DNA of 64,000 nucleotides from Pyrocephalus nanus (GCA_038380795.1 CM076268.1:20625001-20689000), one strand, 5' to 3'. Shown: positions 1-12,841, counted from the stretch's first letter. The notes: generated by a model not told the origin, from the sequence alone. Numbers and translations: made by a program.

Positions 1-59
1 GTTACTTTGAAAGACAAATGCCATTAACTCCAAACAGCACTCCCTTCCACCTTCTTTCC

Positions 60-345
60 CCTCTTAGTATAACTGAGCATGATGCCATATGGTACGGAAT
101 ATCCCTTTGATCAGCTGCAGTCAGATGTCCCAGCTGTGTCTCCACCCAGTCTCCCCTGCACCCTCAGCCTCCTCACCAGCGTGGCAGTACAAAAAGCAGA
201 AAAGGCCTTGGCTCTGTGCAAGCCCTGCTCAGCAATAACAAAAACATCTCTTATTATCAATGCTGTGTTCAGCACAAATCCAAAACACAGCCACATACCA
301 GCTGTGAAGAAAATGAACTCTACCCCAGCCAAAACCAGCACATAG
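60..345 (-). mobile_element. Avian ERV LTR-like fragment
   Basis: In minus sense the segment runs through a Gln/Ala-like open stretch to GATCAAAGGGATATTCCGTA, a CATATGGCATCATGCTCAG block and a possible TATA element (AGTTATACTAAG). From memory, this order matches a dispersed LTR family of bird endogenous retroviruses. No protease, polymerase or envelope gene is visible, so it is at most an LTR remnant. Family name is not assigned. Confidence 0.45.
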
Positions 346-480
346 GGACAGCTAGCAGCCGTGAAGAAACCCTGAGCACTGAAAGTTGCCCATAGTCCCA
401 CCAGACTTGGGAGCTGCCTACGACATATCCCTAAGGACCTGTCCTCCTGTTGCACGAGACACAGTGTGGGTCTCACCCTG
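286..480. repeat. 195-bp direct duplication, copy A
   Basis: By eye it matches 1,721-1,915 over the full 195 bases with five substitutions and no gaps. It overlaps the LTR-like fragment and continues about 135 bases beyond it. Confidence 0.9.
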
Positions 481-1720
481 GCTGCTGGGCCTTAACCACA
501 TCACTTGGTTTCCTGGTGCATTTATTTCCTCTGGTACCAAAGGAGGGAGAGGGGCACATTACTAACCCCAAGCTCAGCACACTTATTACCATGACTCATT
601 TTCAATCAGACAAAACTGCCAAAGGGTCAAGAATAACAGTGGATTAACGCCAGCGCTGGAACACTGCTGGAGACTCAGCTAAACATCTTACATTTCAAGA
701 CTGATAATCTACATAATATGTGGTAGGCTGCTAGAAATTATCCTGTGCCACCAGGAACAGCTAAGCCGGAGGAGCCAGGGACACTGAAATACTGAAGCCT
801 CCTGAATAAACTCCTAGAGCCCCCAAGGATGAGTATTCACAGTGATACCTCAGCACTTTGCCAGTGCTTGTGGTGTCAGTTCCCCTTCTGTGTCCACTTC
901 AGAGGAATTTGAAATGTGAGTGCTCTTCTCCATCAGGTAGCACAAGGGCTATTACATCCACTCAGGTACCACCCAAACCTCTTCCCTATGGGGAAGCTAC
1001 AAGGATGCACAGTAATAAAAAGGATAAGTGAATTTGCCAAAAGAAAACGTTGTAAAATAACTTGCCCTGAAATGCAACCTTCCAAAAACTGCTGCACTGC
1101 AACATCCAGCTCGTACTCCCTGCCAGGACTGCTCATAGGAAACATGTCTGCACAAGGGCAGGGTACCGGAGGTAACCCATCCCCCATCCTTTTAGGATGA
1201 TTAATAGCTACTAATAATGTTCCCTTCCCCCTCGCAGTAAGGCCTGGGCTTATCTCAGTGCTGTCAACGCTGCTTTTGATATTTGCTCACCTACCAGTTA
1301 AGTCAGGAAAGCAAAAGGCGTTTCTGTTATTAAGCGAGGAGCACAGAGCTGCCACTGGGAAGACCTTTTCCTGCTTTTATTTTTGTCACATGCCTCCCTG
1401 GTCCATGGGAAGCAGCAGGATGGGCAGGCTCAGAGGTGCTCAGAGCACTGACAGCTATCAGCCAGCTTACACAAAGGACTCCATAAAAGAACAAAAGCAT
1501 TTAGGCTCACAGGAATCCAGTACATTTTGCACCAGCTGAAACTGCTTTGCTCCCGCTCTCACATGATCTGGCCCAATCTCTTTCCTTACCCTTTGCTCTA
1601 GACTGAGCATGGAGCGGACACCACCAGGAGACAAGGAGACACACCTTGTACAGGCCCAGTATGAGCAGATACAGATGACCAAGTAGTGAGCAGATACAGC
1701 TGCGCTTCTGCTTTGAAAGG

Positions 1721-1915
1721 CACAGCCACATACCAGCTGTGACGAAAATGAACTCTACACCAGCCAAAGCCAGCACACAGGGACAGCTAGCAGCCGTGAA
1801 GAAACCCTGAGCACTGAAAGTTGCCCATAGTCCTACCAGACTTGGGAGCTGCCTACGACATATCCCTAAGGACCTGTCCTCCTGTTGCACGAGACACAGT
1901 GTGGGTCTCACCCTG
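1721..1915. repeat. 195-bp direct duplication, copy B
   Basis: Same orientation as copy A, 1,435 bases away. Similarity stops abruptly at both ends (after CACAG and before CCCTG in plus sense). A short tandem GAGCAGATACAG pair lies just outside at about 1,661-1,700. Confidence 0.9.
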
Positions 1916-2689
1916 TCCTCACCCAGTGTGAAAGACACCACAAGGAACAAAACCAGCAAACACTACTTTAACCAAATCACACCCCATGCAAAGGCACAGC
2001 CCCTTGTCTCCTTTAAAAGAGCTCCCTGACTGGCTTGGGCTTCCTCCTCTGGGTTTGAGCAGCCTCTGGCAGATGGGACATGGGCAGCATCACAAGGCGC
2101 CAAGAGCCTCCCAGTTCCAGGGACACTATGGGCGGGTGAATAAAGCTCTGCACACCTTCTAACATCATGCCCAAGGGCTTCCTTTGGAAGGGAGCCATGC
2201 CCTACCTTGAGGTGACTGCTCCCAGGCAATTGGGTAACACTGCCATTAGGTCATTTCACTGATGAACAGACAATGCTGAGACAGGCAGAGCAGCACTGCT
2301 TCATACTGTATCCAGAATAGGTCCCAGAGCTCACCGGTTTGTGCTTACGGTAATGCTCCTTTTGGCTGGTGTTCTGTGTAAGAAATCTAGGCTACCAGAA
2401 GAAATAATCTAAATACTTAAAACCAGACACATCAGACTACACCCTTGATACCAACTCAGACACATGAGCCACCACATGGAAGAAACAAACAATCCCCATA
2501 CATGGGCTTGATTGTGCACTCTTTACTCATGCAAAACTCAATGTAGCAGATTAACAGTTTAGACCAGTTACAGGCTTGGACCCCTCTTTTTAAGAGGTCC
2601 CACAGACTCAGGATTGGTTTGGATACAAGAAAAACCTACATTATTTCCTTATACTGCAAAGTGAAGCTTTGTGGACACGTGCACATGCA

Positions 2690-2722
2690 CACATGTGAAT
2701 ATATGTATGTATGTATATATAC
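2690..2722. repeat. TATG/TATA microsatellite
   Basis: Alternating ATGTATGTATGTATATATAC with flanking ACATG units. Simple repeat with no evident function. Confidence 0.7.
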
Positions 2723-5700
2723 ACTGCCCCCTCATACACACATTTTGGGCTCCACCTTGGCAGCGCCACCAGGACTTTGCAAAGTTGAGATGTCTGTCTG
2801 AACTCAGGCAGTTTGCTGGCTGTCGCAAGTGCATTTACAATAGAAAACACTTTGATTTAGCAGAGGGAGACACATTTGGCTGCTTATCCAGCTCCCGGGA
2901 CCTCTCTAAAAAACTTCTGTCTGTCCCAGAGCTTGCCAAACAAAACCACATTTTACATTTGATGCAATCCCTCCATTCGCTTTACCTAACAAGCTCTGCA
3001 GTCCCTGGACAGGGATTAAGGTGCCTGTTTTCCTTTTGCAGGCAAGGATCCAAGAGGCAGCAGTGGGTATATCAAGGGAAGCCGCTGCCCACAGCAAATG
3101 AGAGAGAGGAAGGGTGGGAAGCATTTCTATGAAAAGCAGCATAATGCAGCTCCATGTATAAAGACAGCTGGGTGGGTCTAAAATTCATTCAATTCTTTCT
3201 GGCCTTCTCCCCTCATCCCTTCCAACACACTACTTGCTCCCTCTGTCATCTCCTCACAGTTTCTCACAGATCCTACAGCCTCCGGCATCAGCCGTCACTC
3301 CACACCTACACACACATTGCAAGAAGTGATGAAGAGACAAAATTAACATCAGCCAAGAAAAAGATCTGGAGAAACTGCACCTATGTGCACTTGAGAGGAA
3401 AACCCAGCTGGGTCTTTGTTGGACAGGACAGACATGCAGCAACATTCTTCCAAGGCCACGAGTGACAACAAGACATCTCTGACATTCAATCCTCCCCACC
3501 CACACACACTGCTCTTTTACCATGAGTAATGTCCTCAGCGCTGGAGTATTATGCTAAGCAGTCACAATTTCTCCCAGCAAAAGCATGCAGCTGGGTCAGC
3601 AGAGATCAGAGGCTATGAGAAAATTCAGGCAAGCACGTTCCCCACCCTTTCTCTTCAGGGGAGGGGGAATGACAAGCCGGTTCCTTACAAATGGCTCCAG
3701 GAGAGCTCCCTTCAAAGCTGCTCCCACTCTCTGCACCATTACAGTCCAACACAGCTGCAGCCCAAATCTCACTGGTTATGCTGGCCTAGACCACAGCATC
3801 ACCAAGAGAGAATAAGGGGAAGGGAGACATACCTCTGGCTGGTGAAACCCCTGAGCATCAGCCCACCCCAGTGGGGTCTGGGCTTCCACTGCACAAGCTT
3901 CTCTGGCACCCCAGCCCTCACTCTCCTGCCTGCCTTCACATCCTACCCTGACAGCCAGATGAGTACTATTAACACAGAAAGGGGAAGGCATCAGATACTG
4001 CACAGAGAGGGCTGACCTCAGTAAGGCGGTACAGAAAGACATAGGTGAGATTATTTGCTCAGAAAATCAAGGAGTTACTCAGCCTCACTGCTTGTTTTGC
4101 AACATGCCCCACATTAAAACAAACAAGATAATTCTTACAACACCTCAAAAACAGCTGAGCTTTTCCCGATGGTTTATTTCATCCTCTGAATAAATCAACA
4201 TGTCCAGTAATCAGCAACCATCTAAGATACTGTGTCACTGTCCAGAACAACATCAACTGTTTATGCAGTTAAGGCCTCCTATAATTTCCCTGTTTATACT
4301 GAAAAGAAAAAAGAATCATTTTCATGACACACCCTTCAAATCCAATTAATTTTCCAAACCAACTACATTTCCTGACGGACAAAGTGATTTTTGAGAACAA
4401 AAGGTACCAAGAAGCCTGCAACTACACATAACTTGACATCTAGGAACAAGCAGTTTAGGGAACAAAAAGGACTTTCTCCTATGAAGTCCAATATTTACTT
4501 TTGCCTCACATAAGGCTGGGGCTTGAACATTCCCTCCACATGTGGAGTTCTCTCTTTAGGTTCTTTAGGGAACTAATCCAGAACAAGGTGGGTCAGATAC
4601 CACCAAAAGAGATTATACTGGTCACAAAGAAGAGGCACAGAGAAAAGGGAATTCCAAAGTTTGGGTGACATCAAGCTGCTGCATAACAAATTGGTCTGAA
4701 AAGGTGAACTGTAGAAAATACAACCCTGGCTCCTGGGAGAGACAAGGATACTGCTCCTGCATGTAACTCTGGTAGAAGGAGTTTAATTAGCATCCCAATT
4801 CTTTCAGAAGTTATATCCAAGATAAAACTGCCCCCTCGAGACTCAGGAAACAGGTCTGGAAAAGATCAAGCCTGTCCTGTGCCCCAAAGCACTCTGCATT
4901 TACCACAAGGAACTTCTGCTGCTTTGCCCTTGCTAAAATTAAGGATGATTTCTTCTCATCCAAACCCCGGCAGTCAGGGAGATCAGAAAAGTATTTTCCT
5001 CTTCTCAGCAGCCATTTCTATCTTTGAAGCACAGGCCTTCCCAGCTGTAGCAGCTGCCCAGGAAACCGCCAGGGTTGACATTGACTTCAAAGTCTGTGAG
5101 GGGCACAACCTCTGTTCTCCATACCTGATGTGCTCAGACAGACCAGACAGGACTCTCTCTGAGCAAAGGCACAAGGCATCATCCCATCCTCTAAACACCG
5201 ACCCAATACTTCTGCAGGGCCAGAAGCTCTTGGCAGGTGACCCTAATGGCCAGTGTTCCACAGGCACTTATCAGCTCTGGTTCTGGAGCAGCTCTGCCCA
5301 GCACCCTGGGCAGTGAGGCACAGCACAGCAGGGCTGGTACTGCCACAGCCCTCACCCCACCCAGCAGCCAGGAACAGCAGCACAAGAGTAAACATCAGAG
5401 CAGGAAACACAGCCACCATCATCTTCCTATAAACCCCAGCAGCTTTCCCCAGCTGTCTCCCTCTGCCCAGCCAGCCTCAGAACAAGACCCAAGCACAATG
5501 CTGGTGTTTGCAGTTACAGACATTTGCAAAATCTGGACAGCGTGGCAGAAACACTGCAGCCATAGGTGTGCACAATGGGGTCCAGCCAAGGCTCCCCAGG
5601 CTGAGGAGGAAAGCCAGCCCAACCCTAAATCCTATCACATCCGCCACACCCCATGTTTCCTTTGGCAGAGGGGAGGCATTCCAGCTCCCCTCTGGAAGCA

Positions 5701-8700
5701 GTGGCCTCCCTGTAAATCAGCTCTCCCCATGTCTCAGAAAAATAACGTGCAGCCACAGTCTTTTTTCCCACCTGGGGAATAGACTGCAGCCCAGCTCCTG
5801 CTGCTTGTGCCACTCAGCTGAGCCCTGACATGCTCTGGAGGGAGGATGGTCTCCGCCCTCACAAGAGTTGCTCATCAACAACATGTCCCACACCACTGGG
5901 GCTCTCTCTCATCAGTGGCTTTGGGATGCCTTGGCTCAGCTGCTTCCTACCGGGGTGACTGGCTAACAGGGTAAGGACATGAGCCAGTACCAAAGCTAAA
6001 TCTCATGTCTTTTCACACCACAGGATTCAGGCCCATGCTTGCTTTCAGACTATTAAGTCCAGTTTTATCACTAAATCAAGCTTTAATTTTATAAAGCTGG
6101 TTCAGAGGTCCATGCTTAAAAAAAACACCACACTCAAACACCCAATTATGCTCCAATTCTGCACTTTATATAAATTCTAAGCTCTTAAAATACCATGAAT
6201 AGATAAAACATCAAACTAAACAGGGATGAATTCATATTATTGCAACAAGCATCATGTTGGGATTTCATTTTTTTTAATCTATTTGCATAACTGGTCTGTC
6301 TTGAAACCATTTTTTCACTGGAAAATTGCTCACTTTCATAACAAAAGCATCCAGTTTCACAGACTCTGAGAGACACCATTCCTTAATGGGGCTGGGAGAT
6401 TTCTGACATGACAAAACAGAGCAAAACTCCACTCTACCCATATTTTGGGTCAAATGTTCAAGATCACTACCACAAACCACAAAAATAATCTCAATAACAA
6501 GGGTTTACAGTTTCATGTATACATTCAACTGGAAACAAAAAGCCTCAATGTTTATCAAAATCAAATGCTACCAAACAGGCAGCAGCTCATGTTACCTGAG
6601 AGCTGGGGTCTGTCAACTGCACTGCTTTTCAGACAGCTCCATTTCATCAACCTCTGTCCTCATAAAACATGATGCTTGCTTCCTCCATCAGCTCCACCAG
6701 CCTCAATGGGATTTAACTGGGAACTACCCTGTGCATAGGTCAGCTCTACAGAAACTATTATCCTGTATTGTGTCCATCCACAGCTCAGAAAGAGCTTTTT
6801 TCAAATTCTACCCCAGTGACTCACTGTACAGTATCACCCAAAGAGTGATAAAGACTTTCCTATTCCTGGAAGGCAATCCAGCAGACTGGCCCAGGGTACA
6901 TCACACTGATCGACACAAGTTTAGTTTTTGTTTTTCTGAACAAAGACTGTTATAAAGGGTCCATCAGAATTCTGCAGTTTTGAAAAGAAATGTAAGCCAG
7001 AAATATCTGTGAGGCATCCCTCCCAAAGAGAAGGGAAACTCCCCAGAAAAGTCTCATGAGCAGCATTTGTGAAATCCCCACACAGTTTGCACTGGGAGAA
7101 CTGGTCCAACACAACCAAGAAACCAGAAGCATTCTCACAAGATGCTTGTGATGTGTTTGAGCCTGAAGCAGGTTTGAACACACATTTCAAGTGGAAAGGG
7201 GGGTAGGACAGTGACAAGAGACAAGACAGAGCAGCTGTGGAAATGCCACAATCTTTCATCTGCTGCTCTCCTAAGGCACAAGCAGGCATTGGTGCCATGC
7301 AGCTGCTGTCAGCCAGAAGCACCATGCTTGGCCATGCTGCTCTGCTGGCTCCCATGCTCACAGCACCAGTGCTCCTTATCCTCCTTGGAGCCAGGACTAC
7401 AACACCGAGCTCCAATGACTTCATCTGGAGAATGGGATGCCTTGGCATCTCAAGCGATGCTGCCTCCTACCAGCACGACTGGGATAAACCCTCCTTACAT
7501 CACCATAGGTGAGCTTAAGAAGCCATAAGCCACTAGCAAGGAGCTGAGGTACAGTGGTGATGAGGGCCATAAATACCAAGATAAGCTCAACAGCTCACCA
7601 TCAGGATGATGCTGCCAGAAACCAAATCTGAGCTCCTGGCAGGCAATGCAGGCTGAATTTAGGCACCTGGTTCAAAGAGAGCTGCAAGACACCCAGTTCA
7701 GGCCCATGTCTCTTCCTGGCACCCCACCATGCCAGCACACACCTGGAGCAGCACGGTGACCCCATCAGTGTATCAATAAGACAGGCAGCCCTGGATGAGG
7801 CAGAGACAGGCTCCACTGGCTACGTGCGAAGGGACTTATCCCATACATGGCATACCTGAATTGCAGTGCTCTCAGCTGTCAGGGGCAGGAGGATCCTACT
7901 CCCTGGAGCAATCCACAAAACACACCTGGCCTGGGGCAGGCAGCCCTGTGCACCCCTGCTAACAGTGCTCCCTCCGAGCACATCTGTGCACTGACACACC
8001 TCCTACTGCTGCAGCACAAAGCAAACTTGCAAGTGCTGAGGAGGGATAGCCACATGACCCCCTGCTCCTAGAACAATGCTCTTATCACAGCTTACAGCCT
8101 CCACACCTTCTTGTTCTCCTCAGGTAGCCCCCCATATCACACCTCAGTGGGACCAAGGCCCTCATAACCCTTTGCAAGTTCCAGTCCTACAGCCAGAGCT
8201 CACCCCATCCTGCTAGGGAAGGAGGGCTCTGTGCCCAAAAAGGTCTCTGGTGAGAGCACAGGTACCAAATGAAATAATCAAGAAAAACAAAGTTATAGCC
8301 TTGTAAAGTCACCACACAAGGAGGATCACATTCTTTAAAACAGGTCAAAACTGGATCAGATAATTTTTTACATGGTAAAAGAAGGACCTGCCAAAGGGGA
8401 CAAACCTAGGACCCTTAGGAGCAAGCCACAGGAAAGATTAATCACTAGAAGTCTTGGAGGGGAAATTAAAAATGTCAGAGGGGCAACAAGAGAAAGCCCT
8501 GATAAGAGCTGCTAATTGTCAGCATTTACGTCACCACCATCAGAGAGGCTCTTTTATTACATTTTAGTCTCCAGGGCCACAATTTCTCACAAGCGGTTAT
8601 TTTTGCCACTTAGCTGATCTGTGTCCCTTGGTATGTGCCTATAAGCATTGACAAAGGGGACCAAGAAGAGGTAACAGCTGTAAGGTAGGGCTTCAGACAC

Positions 8701-10003
8701 ACTTTTGCCTGAGTCTTTTGCTGGAAGGAAATAGCAATAATTACCATAACAATGAAGTAAATATCACTTCCTCCATGCTAAAGCTGCTTTCATGTTCCAA
8801 AAATGCTTTAGAAAAATGAGCCATTATTACTGTAATTGAAAGAGATCACACAGAAAACTAATAAATTTCCCCCCCTCTGTGGGTTTAACAGCACTTGCCA
8901 GCTGTGCCCTTCCTGGAGCTGGCAACTTCACCTATAGCACCTGGGGTCCTTCAGGATGTACAACCCCATGGCAGGAGACCCTGTGGCAGGAAGCATTTAT
9001 GAAAATTCACAAGTTTGACCATCCTGGTCTTCATTAAGGGCCCTTCACAGAAGTTCAAGCTCTTGTGTATTCCACTTCCCACAGCCTTTCCTCACCTGGG
9101 GTCTGCAGGCACATCAGAATTGTACCATGGTGGCAGCGCCCAAGGCTCTCAGCAGCTCGATGGACGCCGCTGGTTTTTGAGCAATTCCTTCATTCCTTCT
9201 CCCCTGGGAGAGGCCTGCAGCCAGCCCTGACAAGACTCTGAGCAGTGCACTCCAGTGTGCCAAGCCAGGAAGGCACAGGGAGCTCGGGGCTCACTGCCCC
9301 ACAGAGGTGCCGGTGCTCCTGTCAGCCTGCAGGGAGCGGCTGGGACCGGGCCCAGCTCCCGGCCAGAACAGCCCGGCCGAGCACCTGCGTGCAGCCGGGT
9401 ACGGGCAGGAAAGACAGCCTGAACCGAGCCCTGGCGTTCCACCGGCAAGTGCTGGAGTGCAGCAGGGAAAATCAAGGTACGATTCAGTAATCGTTTAGAT
9501 GCAGAATTCTGTCATTTCCTAACTAATTTCTCTTTAATGGAGGGGGACAAGGGGGACTTCGAACAGAGTCGGGCAGAGGCACTTAAAGCACCTTAACATG
9601 GCTTCTGTAAACAAAGACTGCTAACTATACATGGCAAGCAAAGGCAGGCGAGCATTCAACCCACCTCGGTGAGTCGGATTCCCACGGGGTGGGCTGCCAA
9701 ACCCGACTCAGGGGCTGGCGGGGCTGAGGAGATTCCCACTGCCTGCGCCGAGGGGCTCCCTACGGACAGGCTGAAGAGGAAGGTTCGGTGGGAAGGAAAG
9801 ATCCCAGTCTGTTCCAGGTGAAGGGGCTGCGTGGGCCACCACGGATTTCTCCGTTAACACTCCACCCCCTCCACACCCCCCCCCCGAAAAAAACCCAAAA
9901 CAACTCGGGGGGAGAAAAAGACAATCCCCCCACACACACACACACACCCTCCCGCCACGGCTCTGTCACCAACCCTGCTATTGTGCCACCTGCCAGCCCG
10001 ACC

Positions 10004-10052
10004 AGACCCAGACCCAGACCCAGACCCAGACCCAGACCCCGACCCCGGCCCC
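10004..10052. repeat. Hexamer tandem repeat (AGACCC)6 with degenerate GC-rich extension
   Basis: Six perfect AGACCC units (10,004-10,039) are followed by GACCCC and GGCCCC variants. On the sense strand of PDLIM1 this reads (GGGTCT)n, starting about 27 nt after the exon 1 donor. More than four GGG tracts make a G-quadruplex likely in the non-template strand and nascent RNA. Confidence 0.9.
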
Positions 10053-10079
10053 GGCCGCCTCCAGCGCCGCCCGCCCTAC

Positions 10080-10175
10080 CCGGGAGATGGCGAGGGGCTG
10101 CTCGAAGTCCCGGCCGCCCACCAGGCGGAAGCCCCAGGGCCCGGGGCCCGACAGCACGATGCGGTGCGTCCCCAT
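10080..10175 (-). CDS. PDLIM1: PDLIM1 exon 1: start codon and first part of PDZ domain
   Basis: ATG at 10,173-10,175 opens [20 protein letters not shown] and continues [12 protein letters not shown] (32 codons), which aligns without gaps to human PDLIM1 ([32 protein letters not shown]). PGPWGF is the carboxylate-binding loop and first strand of the PDZ domain, which binds alpha-actinin; the LIM domain is encoded beyond the window. The donor is TCCCGG|GTAGGG, phase 0. The upstream in-frame GTG codon is not needed, since the ATG gives exactly the human length. PDLIM1 (CLP36) ties kinases to stress fibres and Z-discs. Confidence 0.95.
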
Positions 10176-10520
10176 GTGCACGCTACACCTCTCGGATCAC
10201 CCGGCAGCGCCGCCGCCTGTACCGGCACGGCCCGCCCGCCCACGGCCCGCCCCGCCGGCACCGCCCCGGCCCGCCCCGCCCCGCCCCGGGGGAGCCGAGC
10301 TCCCCGCCGCCCTGGCCTCCTGCCGCCTCTCCCGGGTAGGAATCGCGGTGTCCTGACCCCTCGCCCGCCCGCGGCGGAACTGACCGCGGCCCGCAGGCAG
10401 GACAAGCCCCGGCGGGCAACCGCACGCAGGAGTGCCCCGGTGCGGCATCTCCCGGGCAAATATGTCTCGGCCTGCTCCACCCTGGAGCAGTGTTAACTCT
10501 GGGGGCGATGGAAATAAGCG
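10176..10520 (-). promoter_or_regulatory. PDLIM1: CpG-island promoter and 5' UTR of PDLIM1
   Basis: This is the densest CpG and GC stretch of the window and lies directly upstream of the PDLIM1 start codon. No TATA box is visible, so dispersed initiation between about 10,180 and 10,320 is likely. GC richness extends past the exon to about 9,970 and fades beyond 10,700. The exact transcription start cannot be read from sequence. Confidence 0.8.
10246..10290. promoter_or_regulatory. Cluster of GC boxes (SP/KLF sites)
   Basis: A run of overlapping CCGCCC/CCCGCCCC elements lies 70-115 bases upstream of the PDLIM1 start codon, typical of SP1/KLF-driven TATA-less promoters. Confidence 0.6.
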
Positions 10521-12689
10521 GCCTTGGCGTGCAGTTTCCCAGCTAGGAATTGATGAGTGAGGCGGAGCCTGGGAGGGGTATTATCTTTCTGCTAATTTAT
10601 CCCTTCGAGGAGAAAAGACAACGCAGAAAGAATCGCGTCTCGTCGATATCAACTGGGGAGTCTTTCTGCTGCACCTTCTACAACCGGACTTGCCTATCTC
10701 ACACTGGCCTTTTTAGCCATCAGCGCGCTTGTAGCAAGCGTGGGTAGAGCCCTTCTCAAATCTTCGTTCGCGAAGCCTAGCCATGATGATGATGAATTTA
10801 TCCCAGGTTCATCACTGCTTTAGGCAGGGGTTTGTTTATATCTAGCCCCTTAAGCATGGTACCACTAACAAAAGGAATTCTTCTATATGGTTTTTTCAGC
10901 TAACCTCAGCTGTGATTCAGGAAAAATAAGTTGTTCCAGTTGCATGTTAAGCCCACACTACTCTGATGATGGACAAGGTGAGAAAGGTTGGTTACAGCAA
11001 CGGTGCTGGCATTTACAACTTGAGTTCAAGCATTGCTGCTTATTTAGTTAATAAATAAGCTCACCCACAAGCAGAACATCAGTGAGCCACAGCTCAAGGC
11101 TGCTGCTGAGGCAGGGATTCAGCCACAGCTGGGGAGCATGGAGAAGTCAGCAAGTAGGGGTGACAAAGGTCACCCAGCTACTGGTCCTACAAGACATGAA
11201 TGGCTATTAATGATCCCATTGCAAGGCCCACCCTTGCTTCTGCAGTCCCCTTTCTTGTCTGCCTTAATTTTCCTACCTTAACTTGTCATTTCACAGGTTT
11301 TTTTCTTTCCAGGGTCCATGTGTCCAGACTATTAATCTCTTTTAGAGAAGTAGTTCTTCAACCACATCATTACACATCTCCTGGCAGTGAAGAAAGTGAC
11401 ACTGAAATCTCCTTTCTCACAGGGTGTGCAGGACTTCCAGAGGACTGTGGTACACTGCTGGGTCATCTTGCCTTCACTCACAAAACCATTTCTAACTTGT
11501 TCCTTACCTTAGATTAGGATAGAGCGTGACATTAATAAATACCCACGTTCAGCAGCTATAGATGAGTCTCTCTCCCCTCCCTGTCCAGGATGCTGTAAAC
11601 CAAAGGTGAGCAGTGCTTGTGAATGCAGCAAAGCCATAGCCAGGTTGCTCTTTAGCTTTTATATAAGGTAACCTGTGGAACAGAAAAATGGGCTTGTGTC
11701 TATGTGCTTTCTAAAGACATATAAAATAGTTTGAGGCTTTTGTTGTCCTCATAGTTTGGTTTTAGGATGGGCTTGTTTATAGTTTGGCTTCCTAAAATCA
11801 TTGTGAGCACAGCCGCGATGTTTATCTGTCTGCTGGGCTATCCGGTCACATCACCACAGTTTGAATCTGTTGCTCAATTTTGGCTCAGTTTGAGGTAGAG
11901 GTCTCCAAGAAGTTAAAACTCCTTGTGAAATACCAGTCTTTGGAGTGAGCACAGTCCTGCACAGGCAGCATGCAGGAGCCAAACGTGTGGAGGTGCGTGG
12001 GGCGCATTTGGGGTACTCGTGCATTACTGGACCCCAGGGAGCACACCCAGGTAGCTCAGCTGTTGCCTTCCCTTGCTCTACTCCTTCAGGGTCTGTTCCC
12101 TTACAGAAGGCACTGCCAGAAAATCCCAGCTAGCTGTATTGCTGCAGGGCTGGGAGATGTGACATGATCACCACAGACCTTGCACAAACCCCTTGATTCA
12201 ATGCTGTAGCCATATTTGCCCAGTCAGAGTGCAGCTACCACAGAAGTGAGTGTCTTAAAGCTTTTGACCTGAGTCAGGGTTAAAAATGCACACATAAGCC
12301 CAATGTCAGTTGACATCCCTTCCTTCACACAGGCTGGCATTTAGGGTTTCTTGTCTGATTTAACCTGTGTGGTCTTGTCATCTGAGAGTGAGTCACAAAG
12401 ACCCTTTGTAAACTCCTGCCCCACAGGTCTGCATGCATGCCACAGCAGCTGCACCCTGACCCCACATTACAGTGAGATCTGGGTGTAAACCAGTTTTTTC
12501 TCTGCTTTACACCTTGGTTTCAAAAAAGTCACATCCAGCCTATGGCTCAGGAAGGAGAACCAGTGAGCTCTGGCCAAATCACAAGGATCCTTGGGTGCAG
12601 AACAGTGGGGAAGCCCATGGCAAACACCTACAGCTCAGTATGGACACAGCCAAAGACAGCCACAGCAGGGCACTAGTACAAAAGTACAG
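10521..12689. other. Intergenic region between SORBS1 3' end and PDLIM1 promoter
   Basis: About 2.2 kb separates the inferred SORBS1 cleavage site from the PDLIM1 CpG island. The first 250 bases are island shore. The rest is ordinary unique sequence; I see no exon, repeat family or RNA gene in it. It must hold SORBS1 termination and PDLIM1 distal promoter elements. Confidence 0.6.
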
Positions 12690-12706
12690 GAACAACCAGA
12701 ATAGAT

Positions 12707-12712
12707 TTTATT
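12707..12712 (-). terminator. SORBS1: Distal polyadenylation signal of SORBS1
   Basis: AATAAA on the minus strand (TTTATT on plus), followed in the transcript by a U/GU-rich stretch (TTCTGGTTGTTCC, later TGTGGCTGTC). Cleavage is expected about 15-25 nt downstream, near 12,690. Confidence 0.6.
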
Positions 12713-12755
12713 TAATAATTTGTACAAGGAACACAAAAGTAATTCAATAATTCCA

Positions 12756-12761
12756 TTTATT
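12756..12761 (-). terminator. SORBS1: Proximal polyadenylation signal of SORBS1
   Basis: A second AATAAA on the minus strand, 49 nt before the distal one. The two close signals probably give slightly staggered 3' ends. Confidence 0.45.
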
Positions 12762-12841
12762 AATTGTCAAATAGTAATCCACTGCAATAAGAAACAAAAA
12801 ATCAACACAAAAATAAGTTGCATTTTGTGTGGATATGAGAG

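Larger units (their letters stand above)
1..10079 (-). other. PDLIM1: PDLIM1 intron 1 (5' part; no further exon seen)
   Basis: Human exon 2 encodes VTPGSKAALANLCIGDV and following PDZ sequence. No translation of this region on the minus strand resembles it, so intron 1 runs beyond position 1. Contents: LTR-like DNA and a 195-bp duplication (1-1,915), GT/TATG microsatellite near 2,690-2,722, a C/A-rich simple stretch at about 9,860-9,950, and GC-rich shore sequence at about 9,300-9,460. The remaining 2,000-9,300 looks like ordinary intron sequence; its ORFs are short and lack family resemblance. Confidence 0.8.

Noticed and set aside
1507..1959. A 150-codon minus-strand ORF with hydrophobic, membrane-like stretches, partly shared with an ORF at 111-476
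   Set aside because: The shared part is the 195-bp duplication in ERV/LTR-like DNA, the frames diverge outside it, and the substitutions are not biased to silent sites. No protein family is recognised.
4879..5782. Plus-strand ORFs of 145-181 codons in PDLIM1 intron 1
   Set aside because: Low-complexity Ser/Gln/Pro translations without motif, start context or splice logic; consistent with chance.
9978..10181. Start of PDLIM1 two codons upstream and a Trp-Val repeat at the C-terminal end
   Set aside because: The upstream start is GTG; the ATG at 10,175 gives the family's exact N-terminal length. The Trp-Val repeat is the hexamer repeat read through the splice donor.
9788..10496. Long plus- and minus-strand ORFs rich in Pro, Arg, Gly and Ala
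   Set aside because: Stop-poor GC-rich island sequence gives open frames in all directions; only the PDZ segment has homology.
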